Shown: positions 1 through 10,581, counted from the stretch's first letter. The stretch is 64,000 nt of DNA from Bacteroidaceae bacterium (GCA_017646665.1 JAGCMB010000062.1:1-64000); one strand, 5' to 3'. Numbers and translations are program-made. Notes: generated by a model from the letters alone, not told the origin.

Positions 1-250
1 AAGGATTTAAGTTATACACTTGGGACTTAGCCCCTTCGTCAAACCAAAGATAGCGATTGCGGTCTTATTTTTATTCAGCTGGGGTAAAAACTTATTCTTA
101 TATTGGTTTGAGCGACAAAAAGCACGTATAGAAAGACTTGAGAAAAATGAAAGTGAACAATTAAGGTTGAGGAGAGCCGTAGAATATCATAGCGAGAGAA
201 AAAGAGCACTTTTAACCTCCTATAGTTTGCAGGTGAACCATATAAATACA
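1..250. other. Window edge with no firmly supported gene
   Basis: One plus-strand frame is open from a TTG at 20 to 310. Its translation has a short hydrophobic stretch (IAIAVLFLF) followed by a charged, coiled-coil-like segment rich in K, E and R. It has no ATG, and it runs straight through the hairpin at 251-278 and into the end of the next gene, so it is more likely chance or decayed sequence than a working gene. Frame 1 stops at 28-30 and could be the last codons of a gene that enters from the left. I could not decide between these options. Confidence 0.3.
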
Positions 251-278
251 AGAGTATCAGTGCGCGCACTGATACTCT
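251..278. terminator. Perfect 28-bp palindrome, terminator after the L,D-transpeptidase gene
   Basis: Two 14-nt arms pair perfectly with no spare loop bases. The hairpin begins 6 nt past the stop of the minus-strand L,D-transpeptidase gene. T-rich sequence follows on both strands (TGTGTTTTATT on plus, TGTATTTATA on minus), so it could work in both directions. Confidence 0.75.
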
Positions 279-284
279 TGTGTT

Positions 285-761
285 TTATTCTATTTCATCC
301 GGTTCTATAATCACTTTCATTCCGTTATGGCAATGGGGGTAGAGCGCCTTGATGTCCTCGTTCCTCATTCTTATACATCCTTCACTGCTGCGTGTGCCGA
401 TGCTCTCGGGGAATATTGTTCCGTGGATACCTATATCGTTGAATCCCGGAACGTTGAGCCTGAAAAAGAGTGGCCCGTATGCTCCCAGGCGCATTCCCTT
501 CCCATCGCCAAAGTCGTGCTTCCACGATGTGGCATCGTACATCATCTTTATTTTAAATTCACCCTCAGGAGTCTTTTTGTCACCGATTGTGGTCTTGTTC
601 CCAAAATTCTCGCCACAGGCAATGTCGCGTTGGAACAGAGTGTCGTTCTTTTCGTTCATAACATATAGTTGCAGTGCCTTTTTCGACACTACAATATATT
701 TTTGAGCGCAGGAAAGTAGCGGCAATGTCACCGCAAGTATTGCTAATATGTATCTTTTCAT
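285..761 (-). CDS. L,D-transpeptidase (YkuD family) lipoprotein
   Basis: A protein of 158 aa with an N-terminal hydrophobic stretch ending in a lipobox-like LLSC (Cys18), so probably an envelope lipoprotein. The rest is one YkuD catalytic domain. The family signature is seen as HGT at 113-115 and SSEGCIRM around 126-132, with Cys129 as the nucleophile and His113 as its partner. Known YkuD enzymes form 3-3 peptidoglycan cross-links or attach proteins to peptidoglycan; some act in other wall remodelling. It starts with ATG 8 bp after the sprA stop and is probably the last gene of a ruvA-sprA-ldt transcript, ended by the hairpin at 251-278. The family call is firm; the precise wall reaction is not. 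Confidence 0.88.
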   Translation of the reverse strand: MKRYILAILAVTLPLLSCAQKYIVVSKKALQLYVMNEKNDTLFQRDIACGENFGNKTTIGDKKTPEGEFKIKMMYDATSWKHDFGDGKGMRLGAYGPLFFRLNVPGFNDIGIHGTIFPESIGTRSSEGCIRMRNEDIKALYPHCHNGMKVIIEPDEIE

Positions 762-769
762 AACAGTTT

Positions 770-3700
770 TTATCGTGTCAATGAGAATTTCATACTTACA
801 CCAAAGTCGGTTGTGGTTGTTGGGTATGAATTTGTTGAAATCAGCGGTATTGTCCTCTGGCGGTCAAAATAGAGGCTGAAAGAGATTGATTTGCTATAGG
901 CATAGTCGGCGGTTATCGAGTAGTTGAACGACTGGTTGCCACTTGTTGCCTGCGTTGTTCCCTTGTCTATGCTGCGGCAGATAGAAGAGGTGCTCTTGAA
1001 CGAGAAGTCGGCACGTATATTAATGTCGTTTCCACCACTATTCTGCTTGCTCTTTTTTGCCTTCTTGCCGCCAAAGAGTTTCTTAAGGTCCAGAATCTTA
1101 TATCCGATGTTGAATGCAATCTCCTGGTTTTGTGTTTCAACCATCTGTATGGCAGTGAGGCTCAGGTTTATCATTCTCGACTTTATGAACTTGGCTCCCA
1201 AGGTGAGGTTATAGTTGGTAGTTACATCGAGTCCTATCAGTGGAGAGAAACTCTCGTTTATCGATACCGTACCGATGTTATAGCGGCTGCTTGGTATCGG
1301 CAGTCCTGTTGTCGTGTTGTTCACAAAACCGATACCCTTGCTGTATTCCATATATGTAGCGTATGTGCTATATGCGCCAACTGCATATACACTCTTGTAG
1401 CCGTGCTCAATGTTTACGCTCTTGAAGAACTTTTCCAAGAAAGGCAGCTTCGACAAACCGGAGTATCTGATTTTCCAGTTGGGCAGCATACGGAACATAT
1501 TTGGGAATATATCATTACCGCCTATGCCTGTGTAGGCATCGAGGAACGACGGTATCATCACATCGGCCGAGTAGATGTCTACTCCTCCGTTCTTGGGGTC
1601 GTACTTCTGTCCGGCAAGGCTGCTTGAAATGGGGTATTCGCTACCTTTATATATCTCTTCAAGATTCATACGGTTCTTTTCGAGATTGCCAATGAACTTG
1701 TCGTACACATCCGAGTGGTAGTTGTTGTCTGCATTGCCACCTCCGAATGATGTTCCTATGGTAATTGTTGTCATTGAGAAACCTCCCGATTCATTTGTCG
1801 GCATACCGTCATACATAAACTGTATGCTCTTGCTCTGGTTGCGTGTCCAGCTTGCATTGAGGTCAATCTTGAAATCCTTAAATGGCTCAAGTGTCATCTT
1901 TGCCTGCAAGTCTTCGGCGGCTGTTGAGTTTGCCATCGAGGCTATACTGTCGCTTCGTAGTAGCCAGTTGCGTCTTTGTGCCTTGGCAAGATAGCTGTCG
2001 TCAATAAATCCAAAGGCAAAGTCAAGGCCGGGGGCAAAAGCTCCGTCTACCCTGTTCTGTCCGAATATGTCCCCTGCACTCGGCATAAATCCCGGCAGGT
2101 TCATTGCGTATGCATTGGTGTAGTTGAACGATGCGTTGCGAATCATCATCAGCACACGAGTGGGGTATTGCATTGCTTTTGCAAACTTGCTGCGTTCATC
2201 ACTCTTCTGTTTTGCGGTGATGGTTACCTTTATGCTTATACTGTCCTGGTTCTTGATGAGAATCTTGTTCTCGTCAAGGACTTTGTATTTGAGCTTGTAT
2301 TTCTCGCCTTTCTTTGTTCGTGCCAACACCTCGATTTTCTTGTTCTTCAGGTTGTGTGTCAGTGTTGTCGTCGTGTCTGTTTTCAAGCGTACCTCCTTTG
2401 TGAAAGGCTTGGCTTTCTCCACTTTGGGCTTGCGGCTCTTCGTGCTCTTCTGTTTCTTGTTGTTGCCGGCAAAGCGTTTGTTCGTTTCTTCGAGATATGG
2501 TACAAGGTTATACAATTTCTCAAAGTTCAATGTTGCCTTGATGGTTATATTGCGCTTGTTGGTGATGTTGTTGCCGACATTCACTCCCGATATGCTGTTG
2601 CCGCGCAACCAATTATATGTTGCCGAATAGCTTGCATCGGCAGTCAACCACTCAAATAGCGGGAACTTGTTGAGTGGCAGAGTATATGACGCACTGAAAT
2701 TCTGCTGGTAGCTGAGAGGACGGCCAAAACTTAGCAGACTATGCTTTACAGAGTCCTTCCAGACAGCATATTCATTCGGGTATCGCTCCTTGTTGACAGG
2801 CAGGAATGGCTCTTCAATCTCGGCATTTGTTCCGGTGTTGAGGCTCATTCTCAAATTGGTGGTAGGGTCCCATTTAATGGCCAACGAACGGTTCCAGTTG
2901 AACTGTTGCGAGAAGGTCAATGGTATTTCGCTGTCGCCCGCCATTGATTGCAGGTCGCGGCGTTGCAACTCGTGATATGTGCGTGTCATGTCGGTGTTGA
3001 ACGCCAAGGTTTGTGGTAATGGGTTTACGCCCCACTCTTTGAATATCTTGAGCCATTTCGATTTGCTCTTTATTCCCCCAAAAGGCTTCAATGTCTTTAT
3101 TGGGCTGGAGTAGTTATAGCTGAACGACGCTTTCCAGTTTATAAGTCTTTCCCAACTGATGGTACTGCTGCTGTTGTCGGTTGCAGCGTGTGAAAAACTG
3201 AAACTGAAATTCGAGGGGTCGTATGGCATAGGTGTCTTGCTCGAAATATTTATTTTTGCATTGCTGACACTGAAATTACGGATAATAGAACGTGTCTCGG
3301 ATATGCTTTTCAACGAGTCTTTGCCGGCATCATCGTATGTGTCGAGAACATCGTCAAACATAAGGTCGGTGTCGAAAGGACTGTAAAGTGGGGATGTCAC
3401 CTCTTCGGTGAAAGAGTAATAAGTTGGAATACTTACCTTGAATGAACGTGGCAGAAGACGACCCACATCCAGTGTTCCCGTTAGCGAGTAACGGTAATGG
3501 TCGTCGGTGCGACGTGCCGCAAGTTTCTCTTCAAGACCACCAAAGCCGGCTGTCTCTATCTTGCCTTGTGCTGCAAATGAACCAAGGTCACTGAGCTTGA
3601 TGTTCAGATTTCCTTGCGCAGCCCATCCGCTCTTGTTGTTGAAACCGATAAGGCGCATTTCGTTTACCCATACAATGGCCGACTTGTTTACCGAACTGTT

Positions 3701-6700
3701 GTTGCGCACACCAATCATCATCACCTTGATTTGTCCCAATGACGGGCTACCGACAATGCTTATTCTGTTCTTTGGAATATCACTGTCGTATTCACTGTAT
3801 ATTGTTGTGTTTGTGACGCCCTCGGCATTGCTGTTGCGCAAGGTGTTTCGCCTGATTTTGATATCTGACAGTTTGCTGAGCGGAATATCAATCATATTCT
3901 CTTGTGGCCACACGATGCTTGCCGCTGCCGAGCTGTTGCTGTCGTACGAGCCGTGTGGAGTCACTGTCAATGGCACCTCGTATTCATAGTAGTTGCTCTT
4001 ATAGTCCGAGCCGAAACGCACGAAGAGTGACATATCGTTGTTGCCAAGCTGTGTGACGTCAATTTCCGGAGCCTCGGCGTGTATGAATAGCTGTATGCGC
4101 TCATATTGACGGATGTCGAGATTGCTCTTCTTGTAAACGGCGCGGCTCTCTTTGCTGCCAAGATTGTTGACGTTGAGTGCCAAAGCCTGTTCGTTGTCCT
4201 GTCTTAGCTGTGGTTGACTCGGGTCAATGATACGTGTGACACCCGGTGGCAATACATAGTTCACCGGTCTGCGGTCGCCGTGCTCCTCAATGCTTATGGC
4301 AGATGTGGTGAACTCGCCCGAAACTGTCGGTGCTGTGTTGTTCTTCGATGCAATGGGTTGCAAATAAGGACGCCAATCGCCGCGTACAAGCTGCATTGTC
4401 GCAAAACGCAATGTAACAGGCTTTTGGAACTGCGTCATATACATACGGATGAAACGTATTGATGTGAAGTCACGTATTGAACCTACAGCCTTCTCATACT
4501 CGTCAATAGGTATGCGGAATTTGTACCAGTCAACGCTCTCGGTGTTGCCGTTACGCAATTTGGAGGTTACGGTACGCTTGTCTGTAATGTAGTTACGTCC
4601 AACCTGCATATCCTCGGGACGCAAGGAGATTCTGTACTGGAAGAAATTCTCATATTCGTCCATCGTGAAATCCTGATTGGCATCTTCGACGTCGGGAGTG
4701 GTCTTGGCTGCGCTGCTATATTCGCTGTCGGAATTGCTTGGCGAGTTGCCCTCTGTGTTGTTGAAGTACTTGTAACGCTCTATTATGCTTCGCTGGGCTG
4801 CGTCGTAGTCGCTGCCACGGAAGTAGTGGTAGTTGTCACCGGCCGGGTCGGCTACAATACTGTCGTACACCTCCTGTCTTACGCGGCCTTGCAGTGCAGT
4901 CAGGTACTCTTTGTATGTCGGGTGCTCAAGCTCGTTGGTGCTATTTAGTCCATTAAGACCGGTATCCTGCTGGTCGCGGCTCTCGGAGTTGTTGTCGAAA
5001 GCGTATACAAGACTGGTGTTTGTCGGTATACGGCCCCATACCGTTTCTTCATATTCGTATTGGTTGCTGGTCGATGGCAGACCGTTCTCATAGAACTTCT
5101 TGCTGTCCTTGAGAATATCTTCCGAAACCTCACCCAAATTGAAATAGAGGTCACCGCCCATACCAGTCTGTTCATATATGAATGGGTCGAGTAGCCAGAA
5201 CTCGATATATTGTATGTTGGCACTCTCGAAATCGGTTGTTGTCAGTTGACGTGTTATACCGCCCCAACGTTTTGCCGGGTCGTTGAGCCTGCCCTCGAAG
5301 TCAACATCGGTATCAAGGTTGTATGGTCCTCGTTCGTTAGGATAATATGTGACATTGAGGAGTGATAGCGTCGATGATTCACCGTAGGTCGATTCCTTAT
5401 TGGGGTATAGCTCGCGCTCATATACCTCACGGACATAATGGTTTGACAACTGTTCCAAATCGCTTTTTATGTGAGCTGGTGTGAGTGACGAACTGCGGCG
5501 TGTGAAAAGCGGGTCGATGATGTACCAGCTGATGCGTGCACGGTTGTAGCCGGTGCGTATATCATTCGTCAGGTTGCTGTACTGCATACCGTGTGGCAAG
5601 GATGCCAACATCCACTGCGACGGCGATGAAATATCCACACCGTTCTCGGTGTTTTCAAAATCATCGATATACGATGCCTCGCTCTGCACTTCGTCCGATG
5701 TACCGGCCTCGAGTCTTGCAAACTCTGCCGAGAAACTGATAGAGGAGGGTTCTGTACAACTTATCAGCGGTAGCCAATCTATGATATTTGTAAGCCATTG
5801 GCTTTGTCTTTTCCACGACAGGTTGAAACCCCATAGGAAATTCTGCAACGGCTCTGAGCCCATATCAACCTTTGAAGTCAGCGGTTTCTCGGACAGTGAC
5901 ATAAGTGTTCCTCCAAATTTGAAATCGTCCGAGAAGTCATATTTCCAGTTCAAGCCTAGCACAGTCTTACGCTGCATATTGAACATTGTATTGCTTTCGA
6001 GTGACACCTGTACATTCGTTCCTGCATCAATAATGTTCTGGTTTAGGATTGTTACAGTTCCCGATGAATAGTCAACCTGATAGTCGGTGTTTTCAACAAG
6101 TGTAACGCCACCGGCGGTTACGACAACCGAACCGCGTGGTATATTGGTTGAACCGGTTTGTATTACATTGGCTGCGCTTCCAGTGTATTCACCAATCAGG
6201 TAGAACTTGTCCTTCTCTGCTATCTGTTTTGCGACAGTCTTAGTAGAGTCGTACAATTCCCTGAATATATACTTGTCGGCGATAACCTTATTGTTTATTT
6301 TTGCTTCAAGATAGCTGCCGAACGGCTCAACCGACGGGAAGAAAATTCGTCCTGATGCGGCATCGACCGTGTAGCCCTGTATGTAGTCGAACACGCCATT
6401 GGGGTTCTCCTTGCTGTTGTTGCTGTCGAGCCTGTCAAGTCCCAGCAACTGCAACAATGTCTTGCTTTTCAATTCCGTTTCGGGCAGATACGTGATATTC
6501 GTTCCAAGACTGTCGCTCGCATAGTAGATATCGAGCTTGAAATTTGTGTTCTGGAGGTTGCGTGTACCCAAAGAGTAAACGTTTTTCATCATAAGGTCCC
6601 AGCATCCGTTCTTTGGTGAGCAGGCGTTGGGCTTGATTAGTTTCAAGAAGATGGTTGTCTTGGACTCCTTGATGTCGTTTGAGAATTCACCGACTTGAAA

Positions 6701-8152
6701 TGTCTGGCCGCCATATGTGTATTCGTATGCTACCGCCAACACTTCGTCGGCTCTCAATGGTGTCTTCAATGAGATGTATCCGAGTTCCCTGTTGAGTGTA
6801 TATTCCGATGATGAAAGAAGCCTTGCATTGGAGAGCTTCTCATAATCGGCGCCGCCACTTATCCCGTCAATGTCGTTCAGTATATTATTTGCCTGGTCAA
6901 TATCCCTTATTCCCGAATAGGTGGTATTCATTTGGGTATATAGATCATTGGCATTGTTGTGCGGTATAGTCGTGTTTCCCTGAGCATTCCATAGTTGGTT
7001 GCTTATGTGTCTGTTCTCGGCTATATCGGTGAAAGCTATGATGTTGCGCGGGTTGTTATAGTCGCTTGTCTTGTTGGTTACCCACACCTCTATGCGGCTG
7101 ATGTCTATACCCGACAGGATTGTGGGAAGCTGTGACATTGAACGGTCGTAGTTGTCACGGAAATAGTGGGCTAGGAAGAAGTGCTTGTTCTCGTCGTAAT
7201 TGGTAATTTCAATCTCGAACGTGGTGAGTTGTGTTCCTCCTTTGGAATTCACCACTGTACTATTCGAAGTCTTCTGCGAAATTACTGTCTGCAACGATAG
7301 CTTGCCGAATTGCAGGTCGGTTCTAATACCAAAGAGTGACGATGCACCCTTGATGAGGCTTGAGTTGGTCGGGAATGATACATTTCCGGCTTCAATCAAT
7401 TTGACTATCTCGTCCTCCTTGCCATCGTATTTAAGGTTTATCTTCTTTGCGTCATAACTGAATGTGGCTTCGGTGTTGTAGTTGAAGTCCATATTCATCT
7501 TGTCACCGACGCTGCCTCGAACATTGATGTTTATCTTTTCGTCAAAATCAAAGCTGTTGGTAACTCTGCTTCGTGATGGTAGTGCAGGGTTGTCAATTGA
7601 TTGTATGGAGTATCCTATCTTGAGCTCAGCATTTCCCTGTGTCTTTACGCGTACTCCACCGGGGCCGAAAATTTTTTCGGCCGGGCCCAGGTCGAAATGC
7701 ATATCAGTGAAGTCGAATTTGCTCTTGTTCTTTGAATTCTCCCAGGCTTCCTTGTTCTTCTTTCTGAAGAAATTGTTCATTGAGCTCCGTTCCTGCCACT
7801 TTGCATACTCCTCGGGTGTGAGCAGGATGGGCGCACTGAGCTTGGTGTTTTCACCTAGTCGGGTGCTTAGCAAGTAGGTGCTCTCCTCTTCGTTGTAGAT
7901 GGTATCGGTGACGATGTTGCCCGGCTGCTTGAGGTTTAACGGATGCTGACGTATGTCGTCAATGGAGCCAGGAATTGTTTCGGCGATGGGGTAGCGCGCC
8001 GACACGGAATCTTGGCTAACCTCCTTGTTTGATTTTGTCCTGTTCCTCTCTCTTATGGATTTGCGAATGGAATCGTTGCGCACGACACCCTGCGCGAGAA
8101 TTGTCATTGTCGCGAAAAACAGGGTGAAAAGTATAAACGCACGCTTGCCCAT
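770..8152 (-). CDS. sprA: Cell-surface protein SprA, type IX secretion translocon
   Basis: A very large protein (2460 aa) with a signal peptide (hydrophobic residues 5-20, then AQG). The length and the many aromatic, Asn/Ser-rich beta-strand segments fit SprA. In gliding and type IX secretion Bacteroidetes, SprA forms the giant outer-membrane beta-barrel through which cargo passes. The C-terminus ends in amphipathic strands with a terminal aromatic-containing strand, as expected of a barrel. The gene starts 15 bp after ruvA, a neighbourhood known from other Bacteroidetes such as Flavobacterium. Two proteins in this window (the beta-galactosidase and the 686-aa secreted protein) have tails that look like sorting domains for this system. 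Other system genes are not in the window, so whether the organism has a working system cannot be judged here. Confidence 0.9.
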   Translation of the reverse strand: MGKRAFILFTLFFATMTILAQGVVRNDSIRKSIRERNRTKSNKEVSQDSVSARYPIAETIPGSIDDIRQHPLNLKQPGNIVTDTIYNEEESTYLLSTRLGENTKLSAPILLTPEEYAKWQERSSMNNFFRKKNKEAWENSKNKSKFDFTDMHFDLGPAEKIFGPGGVRVKTQGNAELKIGYSIQSIDNPALPSRSRVTNSFDFDEKININVRGSVGDKMNMDFNYNTEATFSYDAKKINLKYDGKEDEIVKLIEAGNVSFPTNSSLIKGASSLFGIRTDLQFGKLSLQTVISQKTSNSTVVNSKGGTQLTTFEIEITNYDENKHFFLAHYFRDNYDRSMSQLPTILSGIDISRIEVWVTNKTSDYNNPRNIIAFTDIAENRHISNQLWNAQGNTTIPHNNANDLYTQMNTTYSGIRDIDQANNILNDIDGISGGADYEKLSNARLLSSSEYTLNRELGYISLKTPLRADEVLAVAYEYTYGGQTFQVGEFSNDIKESKTTIFLKLIKPNACSPKNGCWDLMMKNVYSLGTRNLQNTNFKLDIYYASDSLGTNITYLPETELKSKTLLQLLGLDRLDSNNSKENPNGVFDYIQGYTVDAASGRIFFPSVEPFGSYLEAKINNKVIADKYIFRELYDSTKTVAKQIAEKDKFYLIGEYTGSAANVIQTGSTNIPRGSVVVTAGGVTLVENTDYQVDYSSGTVTILNQNIIDAGTNVQVSLESNTMFNMQRKTVLGLNWKYDFSDDFKFGGTLMSLSEKPLTSKVDMGSEPLQNFLWGFNLSWKRQSQWLTNIIDWLPLISCTEPSSISFSAEFARLEAGTSDEVQSEASYIDDFENTENGVDISSPSQWMLASLPHGMQYSNLTNDIRTGYNRARISWYIIDPLFTRRSSSLTPAHIKSDLEQLSNHYVREVYERELYPNKESTYGESSTLSLLNVTYYPNERGPYNLDTDVDFEGRLNDPAKRWGGITRQLTTTDFESANIQYIEFWLLDPFIYEQTGMGGDLYFNLGEVSEDILKDSKKFYENGLPSTSNQYEYEETVWGRIPTNTSLVYAFDNNSESRDQQDTGLNGLNSTNELEHPTYKEYLTALQGRVRQEVYDSIVADPAGDNYHYFRGSDYDAAQRSIIERYKYFNNTEGNSPSNSDSEYSSAAKTTPDVEDANQDFTMDEYENFFQYRISLRPEDMQVGRNYITDKRTVTSKLRNGNTESVDWYKFRIPIDEYEKAVGSIRDFTSIRFIRMYMTQFQKPVTLRFATMQLVRGDWRPYLQPIASKNNTAPTVSGEFTTSAISIEEHGDRRPVNYVLPPGVTRIIDPSQPQLRQDNEQALALNVNNLGSKESRAVYKKSNLDIRQYERIQLFIHAEAPEIDVTQLGNNDMSLFVRFGSDYKSNYYEYEVPLTVTPHGSYDSNSSAAASIVWPQENMIDIPLSKLSDIKIRRNTLRNSNAEGVTNTTIYSEYDSDIPKNRISIVGSPSLGQIKVMMIGVRNNSSVNKSAIVWVNEMRLIGFNNKSGWAAQGNLNIKLSDLGSFAAQGKIETAGFGGLEEKLAARRTDDHYRYSLTGTLDVGRLLPRSFKVSIPTYYSFTEEVTSPLYSPFDTDLMFDDVLDTYDDAGKDSLKSISETRSIIRNFSVSNAKINISSKTPMPYDPSNFSFSFSHAATDNSSSTISWERLINWKASFSYNYSSPIKTLKPFGGIKSKSKWLKIFKEWGVNPLPQTLAFNTDMTRTYHELQRRDLQSMAGDSEIPLTFSQQFNWNRSLAIKWDPTTNLRMSLNTGTNAEIEEPFLPVNKERYPNEYAVWKDSVKHSLLSFGRPLSYQQNFSASYTLPLNKFPLFEWLTADASYSATYNWLRGNSISGVNVGNNITNKRNITIKATLNFEKLYNLVPYLEETNKRFAGNNKKQKSTKSRKPKVEKAKPFTKEVRLKTDTTTTLTHNLKNKKIEVLARTKKGEKYKLKYKVLDENKILIKNQDSISIKVTITAKQKSDERSKFAKAMQYPTRVLMMIRNASFNYTNAYAMNLPGFMPSAGDIFGQNRVDGAFAPGLDFAFGFIDDSYLAKAQRRNWLLRSDSIASMANSTAAEDLQAKMTLEPFKDFKIDLNASWTRNQSKSIQFMYDGMPTNESGGFSMTTITIGTSFGGGNADNNYHSDVYDKFIGNLEKNRMNLEEIYKGSEYPISSSLAGQKYDPKNGGVDIYSADVMIPSFLDAYTGIGGNDIFPNMFRMLPNWKIRYSGLSKLPFLEKFFKSVNIEHGYKSVYAVGAYSTYATYMEYSKGIGFVNNTTTGLPIPSSRYNIGTVSINESFSPLIGLDVTTNYNLTLGAKFIKSRMINLSLTAIQMVETQNQEIAFNIGYKILDLKKLFGGKKAKKSKQNSGGNDINIRADFSFKSTSSICRSIDKGTTQATSGNQSFNYSITADYAYSKSISFSLYFDRQRTIPLISTNSYPTTTTDFGVSMKFSLTR

Positions 8153-8167
8153 AACTGCTGTGTTCTG

Positions 8168-8761
8168 TTACAACTGCTTTAAAGCCAATTTGATAACCTG
8201 CTCTATTGTCGCTGATGGCTCGCTTTTTACAATTGCCTGTACAACCTTGTTGGTAGCAGCCGATGGGAATCCTAACATTATAAGGGCTGAAACCGCACCG
8301 TCAATGACATCGTTGTTGGGGGTTGCTGTTGTAGTGGCAACGCTCTGTACTCCACTGCCAATTCCCTTTATTTTGTCCTTGAGGTCTATGATGATGCGTT
8401 GTGCGGTCTTTAAACCAATTCCTTTCACGCTTTTTATTGCAGCCTCATTGCCCGTGTAGATAGCCTCGCACAACTCGTTGACGGTAAATGCCGACAGGAT
8501 TGTGCGTGCTGTGTTGCCACCGATTCCGGATACCGAAATAAGTAGCAGGAACAATTCACGTTCTGCTTTGTTGCTGAATCCGAAAAGTTGGTGTGTGTCT
8601 TCACGGATAACCTCGTAGATATATACCTTGACCTCTTTTTTGTCCTGCAGTGCGCTGTATGTGTTTAGGGTGATACTTGTTTCATAGCCCACACCGCAAC
8701 ATTCGATGATGGCTGTTGCCGGTGTCAGTTCTGCGAGTTCCCCTCTCAAATATTCAATCAT
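8168..8761 (-). CDS. ruvA: Holliday junction branch migration protein RuvA
   Basis: A protein of 197 aa, the usual RuvA length. It has an N-terminal OB-fold (MIEYLRGEL start, GVGYE around 23-27) and two helix-hairpin-helix motifs, [10 protein letters not shown] (76-85) and [11 protein letters not shown] (112-122). A flexible, Ser/Thr-rich linker leads to a C-terminal domain (about 150-197) that in the family contacts RuvB. RuvA binds four-way junctions as a tetramer and loads the RuvB motor during recombination and repair. It is the first gene of the unit that continues into sprA. No ruvB or ruvC is in the window. No TAnnTTTG promoter was obvious in the 106 bp upstream. Confidence 0.95.
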   Translation of the reverse strand: MIEYLRGELAELTPATAIIECCGVGYETSITLNTYSALQDKKEVKVYIYEVIREDTHQLFGFSNKAERELFLLLISVSGIGGNTARTILSAFTVNELCEAIYTGNEAAIKSVKGIGLKTAQRIIIDLKDKIKGIGSGVQSVATTTATPNNDVIDGAVSALIMLGFPSAATNKVVQAIVKSEPSATIEQVIKLALKQL

Positions 8762-8834
8762 AGCTTCAATTGTCCTAATTTATCTATTACTAAACGTCAG
8801 AAGATGACATTTATTGTATTGTTTTGTTTAAAAT

Positions 8835-8865
8835 GCAAAAACACCCAGTTTGGGGGTGTTTTTGC
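8835..8865 (-). terminator. Hairpin terminator after the ABC exporter gene
   Basis: Twelve-base arms (8835-8846 and 8854-8865, GCAAAAACACCC and its complement) flank a 7-nt loop, just past the stop of the minus-strand ABC transporter at 8868. The run of T needed for release lies partly inside the stem, and TTTT follows on the minus strand. Confidence 0.7.
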
Positions 8866-8867
8866 CA

Positions 8868-10529
8868 TTATTTTCCTGTTTTTTCAATTCTCAGTACCTG
8901 TGAACAATATTCCATTACAGCCGGTCTGTGTGTAACGAATATGAGCGTTTTGCCAATTTGGCTTTGTGTGAGTCGCTTGAGCATCTCCTTTTCTGTTGAC
9001 TCGTCGAGCGCTGATGTTATTTCGTCGAGTATGAGGATGCTTCCCGGGCGCAGAATGGACCTTGCTACGGCAATGCGCTGTGCCTGTCCTTCGCTCAATC
9101 CTCCGCCCTTTTCGGTTATAGGGCTGTCAATACCTTCGGGCAACTCAAGCACATACTCGGCACACGCAATGTGCAGTGCCCGTCTGATATCCTCTTCTGT
9201 TGCCTTTGGGTTGCCCATAAGCAGGTTCTCTCTAATTGTACCGCTTACAAGGCTATTGCCTTGGGGAATGTATACAAAGTTCCGTCGGGTGAGGGTAGAT
9301 GCTTCGTATCTCTCTCTTTTGTTGTAAAGCTCAATGCTTCCACTTTGTGGGTTTATAAGTGCTATCAGTAGTCTGATGAGCGTTGTTTTTCCTGCGCCGG
9401 TCTCGCCCACAATTGCTGTACTGCTATTAGGTGGAAAATCAAACGTGAAATCGTTGAGAATAAATCGTTTGTCCTCGTTGTATCGGAACGTTACATTCTT
9501 GAACCGGACTCCGGCTGTGCTGTCGAGCATAACGGCCTCGCCTTGTCTTTCTACAGGTATATCCTCCAGCTCATAAAGTCGTTCTGCTGCTGTCAATGAT
9601 GACACTATACCCGGTATGTAATGGCTTAAATCCATCGTCGGGCGCTGGATGAGGCCAACCAACTGCAGATAGGCAGCCATAGTACCGTATGTTATAATCC
9701 CATCGCGCAGGCTGTCGGCACCCCAAAGGAATGCGATCACATATCCTGCAGCAAATCCAAGTTGTATGAGGGAGTATGCGCCCAACGAGAATTTTGTGCG
9801 ACTTGTTACCTGGTCTTGCAGGCGGTTTTGCAGCTGTGAGAGTTGTTGCTCTGTGGAGTCGTTCTGCTCCAGTGACTTTATAAGTTCCTTGTGCTGAAGG
9901 CTCTCTTGAAGTACAGACTGAATGCGGCTGTCGCTGTCACGTACATCGCGGTTCAATCTGCGCATTTTTTTTACATATACATGACTGATGGCCAGGCATA
10001 TTGGCAGTATTATGAAAATTGCAATGGAGAGCAGCGGGCTCATTGTGAACAGCAGCACGAACGATGCAAATAGTTGGGTTGCTGCAACAACGGCTGCCGG
10101 AATAACCTCCGTGGTAAGTGTCGTTATGGCGGAAACATCCCCTTCTAACCTATTAATGAGGTCACCGGTGTGGTGTTTCTGCAGGTGTAACCAATCGCAT
10201 CGCAACAATCTCGCAAAAACGTCGCGACGCATCCTGTTACGAACCTTGTTGCCTGTTACAGCGTGTATCCATCTGCTTGCAGCGCGCGATGTTATCTGCG
10301 CCAACATAAGGGCTGCTATGACAATGCCTGTTACAGCGAGTGAACCCTCGTTGATGCCTGTGGCAATGTCAATGGCGTGTTTACAGGCGAGTACCCACAA
10401 CAGTTGGCAAGCAACATCAAGCAACCCGATACCGGTGTTTATGGCTGCTTGTTTGCGAGCTCCTCTTGAATTGCGCCACAACCAAAAGAATAGTCTTTTT
10501 GTAGATATGTTTTTCTCTTTATTGCCCAC
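8868..10529 (-). CDS. ABC exporter with fused membrane and ATPase domains
   Basis: A protein of 553 aa, a half-transporter of the ABC-B type. Residues about 25-300 form the six-helix membrane domain. Residues about 340-553 form the ATPase, with Walker A GETGAGKTT at 375-383, the signature LSEGQ, and Walker B ILILDEITSALD. Such proteins act as dimers in the inner membrane and export lipids, peptides or drugs; nothing nearby tells the substrate. The start is a GTG at 10529 (GTG GGC AAT), with no ATG close by. A TAtaTTTG promoter element lies at 10582-10589 and the leader can fold CGCATC against GATGCG. It is transcribed alone and ends at the hairpin 8835-8865. Confidence 0.88.
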   Translation of the reverse strand: MGNKEKNISTKRLFFWLWRNSRGARKQAAINTGIGLLDVACQLLWVLACKHAIDIATGINEGSLAVTGIVIAALMLAQITSRAASRWIHAVTGNKVRNRMRRDVFARLLRCDWLHLQKHHTGDLINRLEGDVSAITTLTTEVIPAAVVAATQLFASFVLLFTMSPLLSIAIFIILPICLAISHVYVKKMRRLNRDVRDSDSRIQSVLQESLQHKELIKSLEQNDSTEQQLSQLQNRLQDQVTSRTKFSLGAYSLIQLGFAAGYVIAFLWGADSLRDGIITYGTMAAYLQLVGLIQRPTMDLSHYIPGIVSSLTAAERLYELEDIPVERQGEAVMLDSTAGVRFKNVTFRYNEDKRFILNDFTFDFPPNSSTAIVGETGAGKTTLIRLLIALINPQSGSIELYNKRERYEASTLTRRNFVYIPQGNSLVSGTIRENLLMGNPKATEEDIRRALHIACAEYVLELPEGIDSPITEKGGGLSEGQAQRIAVARSILRPGSILILDEITSALDESTEKEMLKRLTQSQIGKTLIFVTHRPAVMEYCSQVLRIEKTGK

Positions 10530-10581
10530 GTTGTTGAATTTATAGACGCATCATTGTCTGTTGTGCCCGATGCGTTAACTG

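Noticed and set aside
20..310. Small membrane/coiled-coil protein at the left edge
   Set aside because: TTG start, runs through a perfect terminator palindrome and into the opposing gene; kept only as a note on the edge region.
924..7877. Many long open frames on the plus strand opposite sprA
   Set aside because: They are shadows of the sprA reading frame; their products are rich in Cys, Ser and Leu without motifs, and they lack promoters.
8824..9327. Plus-strand open frame of 167 codons opposite the ABC exporter
   Set aside because: It lies antisense to the well-supported ATPase domain and starts inside its terminator.
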